Shown one piece after another: positions 58,516 to 64,000 of a DNA stretch of 64,000 bases; position 1 is the stretch's first letter; each line of letters opens with the position of its first letter. Origin of the DNA: Acidiparvus fluvialis (GTDB lineage Bacteria > Acidobacteriota > Holophagae > Holophagales > Holophagaceae); the NCBI GenBank assembly GCA_041263285.1, contig JBFSVS010000002.1:28156-92155 (forward strand). Reading direction: 5' to 3'. The translations under genes were made by a program, and so were the position numbers. The notes under the pieces are model-generated. The model worked only from the letters and a program-made list of their open reading frames with translations. It was not told the DNA's origin and searched no databases.

Positions 58516-59166
58516 ATGCAAACATTCCTGACGCCAAATAGCCTAGAAATAGCCTTGACGCAAAGATACGCAACCAAAAGGTTTGACAGTTCGAAAACTA
58601 TACCGAAAGACACATGGGTAGCTTTAGAGTCTTCATTGGTAAATGCACCGTCATCTTATGGAATCCAGCCTTGGAAATTTATTGTTGTGACGCAAGAAGC
58701 CTTAAAAAAACAATTACAACCTGTTTGTTACAACCAACCTCAAGTCATTGAAGCGAGCCACTTTATTATCTTTGCTTCCAAAACCAATCTATCGCATCAA
58801 GATATCGATCGTCTCGTGGATCGTATTGCCTTTGTAAGAAAGGTAGCCAAGGAGAATTTGTTGGACTACAAGAACATGATGTACGGTTCACTTGATCGAC
58901 AGACTGAGGACGAGAGGAAAAATTGGAACAGTCGTCAGTGCTATATTGCTCTTGGTCAATTTATGTTGGCGGCATCCCTTTTGGGAATCGATACCTGCCC
59001 CATGGAGGGTATCGTCTCGTCTGAAGTCGATCAAATTCTCGGGCTTCGTGAAATTGGCTATACCTCCGTTGTAGCCTGTGCTGCTGGATATCGAAGTTCA
59101 CAAGATGCTACAGCCGTCCTCGCCAAGGTTCGATTTCGTAAAGAAGAAGTAGTGATATCCAAGTAG
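58516..59166 (+). CDS. Nitroreductase-family protein (NfsB-like)
   Basis: FMN-dependent NAD(P)H oxidoreductase, 216 residues. Features: ALTQRYATKRFDSSK (FMN-binding Arg/Lys), SYGIQPWKFIVV, FMLAASLLGIDTCPMEGI, and the C-terminal EIGYTSVVACAAGYRSSQD. It resembles NfsB and dihydropteridine reductase-like members; a quinoid dihydropteridine role to support phhA is conceivable but only a guess. It follows the MobA-like gene by 25 bp and ends 28 bp before the convergent pyrD. Confidence 0.88.
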   Translation: MQTFLTPNSLEIALTQRYATKRFDSSKTIPKDTWVALESSLVNAPSSYGIQPWKFIVVTQEALKKQLQPVCYNQPQVIEASHFIIFASKTNLSHQDIDRLVDRIAFVRKVAKENLLDYKNMMYGSLDRQTEDERKNWNSRQCYIALGQFMLAASLLGIDTCPMEGIVSSEVDQILGLREIGYTSVVACAAGYRSSQDATAVLAKVRFRKEEVVISK

Positions 59167-59194
59167 GTCTTTTGTCCATGATTATGCTGCAACA

Positions 59195-60214
59195 TTAATC
59201 TTCACTGATAAAATCTAGGCATTTTCGAATTACTTTGGGGCCTTGATAAATGAAGGAAGTATAAATTTGAGCCGCCGCCGCCCCTCCTGCTAAAACCTTG
59301 CGAAGATCCGCTCCGCTTGTGATCCCTCCACATGAAATAATGGGCATTTTATCTTTTGTAAATTTAAGAAAGTGTTGTTGAAGCCAGAATGAACGATCAA
59401 AGAGCAGGGGTCCACTGAGTCCTCCGGGCTGTTCTCCCAACCAAGATCGTTCCGATTCAGGAAGGAGACCTAAATCAGTAGTGGTATTCGTTAAAATAAG
59501 GCCTGAAAATCCCTCTCCTGAAACAATGCCAACAATTTCTTCAGCATCTAAAGGATCTATATCTGGAGATAACTTTAAAAAGATAGGTAAGTTGTCCTGC
59601 CGATATTGAGAGCGTTGACGAGATATCTTTTTGAGAAGTTCTTTCAGAAGAATCGGATCTTGGAGTGAACGTAGACCTGGCGTGTTGGGGGATGAAATAT
59701 TGATAGTTATATAATCAACCATGGGACTTAAGATCGCAAAAGATTCTTGATAGTCCCTTGAGGCTGCCTCATTGGGAGTTTCTTTATTCTTACCAATATT
59801 TGCCCCGACGACGAAATCGTCGGGTCGATTCTCAAGGCGTTTTGCAATGGCTAGGGCTCCATCATTATTAAATCCTAGGCGGTTAATGAGGGATTGACTT
59901 TCCGTCACTCTGAATAAGCGAGGCCTGGGGTTGCCCTCTTGCGGTTTCAATGTCACAGTTCCAATTTCGACGAATCCAAACCCTAGGGATTTCCATAAAG
60001 GGAGTAACCGCGCATTCTTGTCCATACCAGCGGCTAGACCTAAAGGATTGCGAAGAGTAAGCCCGGCCAAAGAAGTTTTAAGATCAGGGTATTCTTTCGG
60101 TTCAGCAATAGTTGGCCAGTCTTGGAATCGCTCAGACAGCCAAAATACCAAATTGTGAGCTTTTTCAGCGTCAAGAGAGAATAGAAGAGGACGGATAATC
60201 TTATATAGATCCAT
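59195..60214 (-). CDS. pyrD: Dihydroorotate dehydrogenase, class 2 (quinone)
   Basis: Membrane-associated flavoenzyme oxidising dihydroorotate with quinone. 339 residues; class 2 N-terminal helical segment (YKIIRPLLFSLDAEKAHNLVF), then GLTLRNPLGLAAGMDKNAR, NRLGFNNDGA, GANIGKNKETP, YITINISSPNTPGLR, FLKLSPDI, LTNTTTDL and GGLSGPLL with ISCGGITSGAD at the end. Quinone use implies a respiratory chain. It starts one base after the CoA-transferase B stop, on the same strand. Confidence 0.96.
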   Translation of the reverse strand: MDLYKIIRPLLFSLDAEKAHNLVFWLSERFQDWPTIAEPKEYPDLKTSLAGLTLRNPLGLAAGMDKNARLLPLWKSLGFGFVEIGTVTLKPQEGNPRPRLFRVTESQSLINRLGFNNDGALAIAKRLENRPDDFVVGANIGKNKETPNEAASRDYQESFAILSPMVDYITINISSPNTPGLRSLQDPILLKELLKKISRQRSQYRQDNLPIFLKLSPDIDPLDAEEIVGIVSGEGFSGLILTNTTTDLGLLPESERSWLGEQPGGLSGPLLFDRSFWLQQHFLKFTKDKMPIISCGGITSGADLRKVLAGGAAAAQIYTSFIYQGPKVIRKCLDFISED

Positions 60215-60874
60215 CTAGATATCCGACATGATTTTCGGACTAGAAAATAGCAATTTAGGTTCCGTCTTTGATTGTACTTCTTCCCGACTAACACCCGGAG
60301 CTAACTCTACAAGTTCCAAATGACCTTCTTTAGAAACATCAATTACGCAAAGATCAGTGATAATTCGATTAACGCATCGCTTTCCAGTCAGAGGTAGTGA
60401 GCACTGATTTAATATCTTAGGCTCGCCTGACTTACTTGCATGATCCATCACTACGACAACACGCTTAGCCGCAGCTACCAGATCCATTGCACCGCCCATG
60501 CCCTTGACCATTTTTCCAGGAATCATCCAATTTGCTAAGTTTCCCTCAACGTCTACCTGCATAGCTCCTAGAATGCTGAGATCGATATGCCCACCTCGAA
60601 TCATTGCAAAACTATCAGCGCTGCTAAAGTAACAAGATCCCTGAATCGCGGTAATTGTCTGCTTTCCGGCATTGATTAGATCAGGATCAACCTCATCGGG
60701 AGTAGGAGATGGACCAATTCCTAGAAGTCCGTTCTCGCTCTGGAGTATTACCTCTAGATGGGACGGTATGAAATCAGCGACCATAGTAGGAATTCCAATT
60801 CCTAAATTCACATAAAAACCATCTTTAAGTTCCTGTGAGGCTCGACGTGCCATTTGCTCCCGCGTTATAGCCAT
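60215..60874 (-). CDS. 3-oxoacid CoA-transferase, subunit B
   Basis: Transfers CoA between succinate and 3-oxoacids (or acetate/butyrate). 219 residues: IGIPTMVADFIPSH, the catalytic Glu in SENGLLGIGP, FAMIRGGHIDLSILGAMQVD, GNLANWMIPGKMVKGMGGAMDLV and PLTGKRCVNRIITDLCV. ATG 60874 has AGGAG seven bases upstream and is the family start; the longer frame to 60919 is not needed. Subunit A is not adjacent: downstream is pyrD, and upstream is the divergent aroC. Subunit A must be elsewhere in the genome. Confidence 0.93.
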   Translation of the reverse strand: MAITREQMARRASQELKDGFYVNLGIGIPTMVADFIPSHLEVILQSENGLLGIGPSPTPDEVDPDLINAGKQTITAIQGSCYFSSADSFAMIRGGHIDLSILGAMQVDVEGNLANWMIPGKMVKGMGGAMDLVAAAKRVVVVMDHASKSGEPKILNQCSLPLTGKRCVNRIITDLCVIDVSKEGHLELVELAPGVSREEVQSKTEPKLLFSSPKIMSDI

Positions 60875-60926
60875 CGAACTACTCCTAGTATTAAGTATAT
60901 AGAATTGAGTCCGATTCATGGTAGCT

Positions 60927-60947
60927 AGGAAAAAGTGGCTTTTTCCT
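60927..60947. repeat. 8-bp perfect inverted repeat between scoB-like and aroC
   Basis: AGGAAAAA (60927-60934) and TTTTTCCT (60940-60947) around a 5-nt loop, in the divergent intergenic region. It could be a protein-binding operator for either gene or an mRNA leader hairpin; the T-run on both strands also permits a terminator. Confidence 0.4.
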
Positions 60948-61026
60948 CCACTCTTTTATGTCTACTTCTCCAATAGATCAGCATCAGAATAAACTAAAAT
61001 AGTAAATAGACCGAGGAGTTTGATTC

Positions 61027-62196
61027 ATGCTTTTTGACTCTGCGTCATCGTTCGGTCGGACCTTTAAGATATTAAGCTTTGGAGAAAGTCATGGGCCTGC
61101 GATTGGCGTTGTTATTGACGGAATTAAACCCGGCCTCTCATTTGATTTAGGTGCTATTCAGGCCGAATTAAATCGAAGGAGACCCGGCTTTAATCTTCTC
61201 TCCACTTCAAGAAAAGAAAATGATGAACTTCAAATTCTGAGCGGTGTCTATGAAGGTAAAACTACGGGACACCCCATTGCTCTTATCGTCTTTAACCAGA
61301 ACCAGAAAAGTTCTGATTATGAAAACCTCCGTGAGATCTTCCGACCAGGCCATGCAGATCTTACGTATGAAAAAAAATATGGTATTCGAGATCCTCGGGG
61401 TGGAGGACGGAGCTCGGCTCGCGAGACGATCGCCCGGGTAGCTGCTGGTGCTTGGGCTAAATCTCAATTGAAGAGAGCAGGAGTATCGATTCGTGCCTAT
61501 TCAAAAGAGATTGCAGGGGTTAAATGCCAAAAAATCGATTGGGATTTTGTAGAAAAAAACCCTCTCCGCTCTGCAGATCCGAGTTGTTACGAGGCCCAAA
61601 AAGCTGAGGTTGAAAATGCTAAATTAGAAGGCGACTCTGTAGGCGGGGTTGTCGAGTTATGGATTGAGGGGTTGCCTATTGGGTTGGGAGATCCAACGTT
61701 TGCTAAGCTAGATGGTTTATTGGGCTATGCATGCTTATCGATTGGAAGCGTAAAGGGGGTAGAGTTTGGTTCTGGGTTCGATTCAACTAAATTAAGAGGA
61801 AGTCAGAATAATGACTCTCTAGCTACAGAATCCTATCAGTCTTCACATGCCGGGGGTGTTTTGGGGGGAATCAGTGATGGAGCACCTCTTGTCTTAAGAT
61901 GCGCTGTCAAACCCACGAGCAGCATTGCTAAACCCCAAAAAACGCGTAATAAAGATAATGAAATTGTTGATCTTGCGATTGGGGGTCGCCATGATCCTTG
62001 TATCTGTCCTCGCGTTGTTCCAGTAATTGAATCCATGGCAGCCATTGTTGTATACGATGCATACTTAACTCAGCAGGCCCTGAATCCCAATTTCCCCCAA
62101 GTCATAGAAGATTGGGATCTACAAAATCTAGAATTATTCAACAATCAACGATTCCCAAGAGACAAGGACGATAAAATTCAAGATAATGGATATTGA
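61027..62196 (+). CDS. aroC: Chorismate synthase
   Basis: Reduced-FMN-dependent formation of chorismate, the last shikimate step. 389 residues: ILSFGESHGPAIGVVIDGIKPG, RRRPGFNLLSTSRKENDE, SGVYEGKTTGHPIALIV, FRPGHADLTYEKKYGIRDPRGGGRSSARET, and SHAGGVLGGISDGAPL with GGRHDPCICPRVVPV near the end. AGGAG lies eight bases before the ATG. It is first in an aroC-hemA-hemC run with overlapping stops and starts. Confidence 0.97.
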   Translation: MLFDSASSFGRTFKILSFGESHGPAIGVVIDGIKPGLSFDLGAIQAELNRRRPGFNLLSTSRKENDELQILSGVYEGKTTGHPIALIVFNQNQKSSDYENLREIFRPGHADLTYEKKYGIRDPRGGGRSSARETIARVAAGAWAKSQLKRAGVSIRAYSKEIAGVKCQKIDWDFVEKNPLRSADPSCYEAQKAEVENAKLEGDSVGGVVELWIEGLPIGLGDPTFAKLDGLLGYACLSIGSVKGVEFGSGFDSTKLRGSQNNDSLATESYQSSHAGGVLGGISDGAPLVLRCAVKPTSSIAKPQKTRNKDNEIVDLAIGGRHDPCICPRVVPVIESMAAIVVYDAYLTQQALNPNFPQVIEDWDLQNLELFNNQRFPRDKDDKIQDNGY

Positions 62197-63377
62197 GAGT
62201 TATATCTGTGGATCCTATTGTTGTAAGCTACCAAACACCTGACCACGATTTGGATGTGGTAGCCCGACATATTTTCCGCGAAGGGCTTGCACAAAGGATG
62301 CTCTATTGGAAGAATATTTCATTAGCTGATGAAATGATCTATCTTTCGACTTGCCAAAGAGCCACATGGATCTTTTGGGGAGGTAAGCCCGAACTACTAA
62401 ATTTCACCGATGCCCATGTCAAACGCGGTCCTCATGCTTGGACCCATTTATTGTCCTTAGCTACTGGCCTCGAGAGTGCTAATGTCGGGGATCGAGAAAT
62501 TACAGACCAGCTGAATGATGCCTTAAAAATTTCAAAAGAAATGGGCATGTCTGGAGATGAATCATCGGCTGTTCTTTCCGATATTATTCGGGAGTCTAGA
62601 AGGTTGAGAACCAAATTGGGTCTTGCCGATGGAACAGCCAGTATTGCAACAGCCGCACTGAGACACTTGGAAAATGCTCTGTCACTCGACTCTTCAATCT
62701 TGGTTGTTGGATTTGGCCCAATGAGTCAATATATCGCTCGAAGACTCCATAAAAAAGGCTATCGGGTGACCTTGTCAAACAGAACGGAAAGCAAAATAGG
62801 TAGATTGGGTAATGAATTAGGTGTTTCCACCATACCCCTCGAACAAGTACAGCAGGACCCCCAAGGTTTTGATGCCTTAATCACTGCAACCGGCTCCGTC
62901 GCCCCTATTTTTACTTTCACGCAATGGAAGAGAATATCCAAGAGAAAACCATTGCGCATTATTGACCTCGCTCTCCCTGCAGATACCGAACCGGCATTAC
63001 AACAACTTCCATGGATAAATCGAGTTGACCTTGGTGTTTTTCTCATGGAGACTGACATCAATCGTCAGCGCCGGATTGAAATATCATCTCAAGCCGAACC
63101 GTTTATTCTCGGAGCGAGTCAGCGGCTCAGAAAACGCTCGCAAGATAGAGCCAAAAGACGGTCTATGATTTCGGCAAGAGAAACCCTCAGCGCTTCATGG
63201 GATGCACTAGAAGATGAAGTCAAAAATATGAAAGCCTTTACACCTGATCAATATGCTGCAGTGCAAGAGTTACTTATCAGGGGGAGGACCTTAAGCCACC
63301 GCGCTCTTGTTCAGGGACTCGAGCCAGACACTCATCTTAAAAATGTTGCCGAAATATTAAAGTTGGATATTTCGTGA
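62193..63377 (+). CDS. hemA: Glutamyl-tRNA reductase (divergent)
   Basis: NADPH-dependent reduction of glutamyl-tRNA to glutamate-1-semialdehyde in C5 haem synthesis. 394 residues: catalytic Cys in YLSTCQRATWI (the family's STCNR with Asn replaced by Gln), ATGLESANVGDREITDQL (normally GE.QILGQV), the NADPH Rossmann motif ILVVGFGPMSQYIARRL, LSNRTESKIG, and a C-terminal dimerisation helix. It starts at TTG overlapping the aroC stop, and ends in a GTGA overlap with hemC. Position with hemC supports the role despite divergence. Confidence 0.9.
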   Translation: MRVISVDPIVVSYQTPDHDLDVVARHIFREGLAQRMLYWKNISLADEMIYLSTCQRATWIFWGGKPELLNFTDAHVKRGPHAWTHLLSLATGLESANVGDREITDQLNDALKISKEMGMSGDESSAVLSDIIRESRRLRTKLGLADGTASIATAALRHLENALSLDSSILVVGFGPMSQYIARRLHKKGYRVTLSNRTESKIGRLGNELGVSTIPLEQVQQDPQGFDALITATGSVAPIFTFTQWKRISKRKPLRIIDLALPADTEPALQQLPWINRVDLGVFLMETDINRQRRIEISSQAEPFILGASQRLRKRSQDRAKRRSMISARETLSASWDALEDEVKNMKAFTPDQYAAVQELLIRGRTLSHRALVQGLEPDTHLKNVAEILKLDIS

Positions 63378-64000
63378 AGACATGCATTATCGGAACTCGG
63401 TCTTCTGAATTGGCGAAGATCCAAGCTACACCTATCCATGACCAACTCGCCAAACTAGGCTACAAAGTAAGTTGGAAGTTATTTACAACTTCTGGGGATA
63501 TCTGGCAACAAGGTCCTCTTAATCCATCAAGAGGAAATGATTTCTTTAGTAAAGAAATAGATCGAGCTCTCATCACGAGAGAAATCGATGTCGCTGTTCA
63601 TAGTCTCAAAGATTTATCAGTTTCTCGTCCCGATGGGTTGATATTTGCTTGTATACCCACTCGTTTTGACCCGGCAGACTGGCTCATTCATACTCATCCA
63701 CTAGAAAAAATTACAAAGATTGCTACAAGTTCAGTAAGAAGAGAAAAAATGCTTCAAGCAGCTTGGCCCAAAATTGAGTTTACATGGATCCGGGGCAATA
63801 TAACTACTCGTGTCGCTAGTATAAAAAATGGAAGTGTTCGCAGCCAACCCATTCAGGGGACCGTCCTTGCAGCAGCAGGACTTAAAAGACTTAACATCGA
63901 TCTTAATGGGCTATACGTTACCCCTATTTCTTTCGACGATTGCTTGCCTGCTCCCGGTCAAGGAGCCATCGTTGCCGAAATTAGAGTGGAGGATCAGGAT
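63374..64000 (+). CDS. hemC: Porphobilinogen deaminase (hydroxymethylbilane synthase), 3' end cut by window
   Basis: Polymerises four porphobilinogens to hydroxymethylbilane. 209 codons are visible from GTG 63374, which overlaps the hemA stop (GTGA). Seen: IIGTRSSELAKIQATPI at the N-terminus, FFSKEIDRALITREIDVAVHSLKDLS, ATSSVRREKML, WIRGNITTR and APGQGAIVAE. The dipyrromethane-binding Cys lies beyond the end of the window. SLKD and the N-terminal GTRSS loop are intact. Confidence 0.95.
   Translation, partial: MKTCIIGTRSSELAKIQATPIHDQLAKLGYKVSWKLFTTSGDIWQQGPLNPSRGNDFFSKEIDRALITREIDVAVHSLKDLSVSRPDGLIFACIPTRFDPADWLIHTHPLEKITKIATSSVRREKMLQAAWPKIEFTWIRGNITTRVASIKNGSVRSQPIQGTVLAAAGLKRLNIDLNGLYVTPISFDDCLPAPGQGAIVAEIRVEDQD

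Overview
This is 64 kb of a compact, moderately AT-rich chromosome from a diderm (Gram-negative) bacterium. Evidence for two membranes: a LolA-like carrier, a Kdo/heptose-kinase-like LPS enzyme, a PilMNOP/secretin complex, TolQ, and MurE with the DNPR motif for meso-diaminopimelate. Metabolism looks heterotrophic and mixed: ferredoxin-dependent 2-oxoacid oxidoreductase, hydroxyacyl-CoA dehydrogenase, split methylmalonyl-CoA mutase, phenylalanine hydroxylase, and a molybdenum hydroxylase cluster. The secretin with N-terminal repeats and a C-terminal cohesin-like domain, followed by a pseudopilin, resembles gene sets in Acidobacteriota and relatives of the old Deltaproteobacteria. That placement is an inference and cannot be fixed from this window. 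There are no insertion sequences, phage genes, CRISPR arrays or rRNA. Genes abut or overlap throughout (many ATGA, TAATG and GTGA junctions).

Layout. 1-4.1 kb: reverse operon map-ispE-MFS-HAD, then partial uppP. 4.2-6.1 kb: two forward genes of unknown function. 6.1-9.8 kb: reverse ugd, AtuA-like, tatA, tatC, hydroxyacyl-CoA dehydrogenase. 9.9-13.5 kb: forward tolQ, YaaA-like, DUF309, sdaA. 13.5-15.1 kb: ahcY behind an S-adenosylhomocysteine riboswitch. 15.1-16.9 kb: reverse tRNA-Leu, rpsO with a leader hairpin, Nudix, tsaC-like. 17-22.5 kb: reverse type IV pilus-like cluster (small membrane ORF, pilM, N, O, P, secretin, pseudopilin). 22.6-25.3 kb: smc, with no recognisable hinge domain. 25.3-29 kb: ruvA, tRNA-Ala, korB, korA. 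29-33.2 kb: lexA (probably leaderless), peroxiredoxin, lolA, cobalamin-binding mutase subunit, trmL, HIT protein, histidine kinase. 33.3-42.7 kb: the first half of a dcw cluster (mraZ, rsmH, ftsL, ftsI, murE, murF, mraY, murD), headed by five TGG elements at exact 10-bp spacing. 42.7-47.8 kb: reverse rpe, a guaB without CBS domains, pyrC, phhA, phhB. 47.8-52.4 kb: amidohydrolase, then methylmalonyl-CoA mutase large subunit and ftsW. 52.4-59.2 kb: DUF2344 protein, LPS kinase, and a molybdenum-hydroxylase cluster (2Fe-2S subunit, Tat-exported Mo subunit, XdhC, MobA-like) ending in a nitroreductase. 59.2-64 kb: reverse pyrD and CoA-transferase B; forward aroC, hemA, hemC (cut by the window end).

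How the parts fit. Cell envelope and division dominate: lipid II synthesis (murE, F, D, mraY, uppP), septal synthesis (ftsI, ftsL, ftsW), export (TatA/TatC with a Tat substrate in the window) and LPS/LolA. The clearest regulatory elements are the SAH riboswitch at ahcY, the putative MraZ operator array between mraZ and a histidine kinase, the lexA promoter/operator, and the rpsO leader hairpin. The observations most worth follow-up are the hinge-less SMC, the CBS-less IMP dehydrogenase, the MraZ box array, and an overlooked 50-residue membrane ORF at the head of the pil operon.
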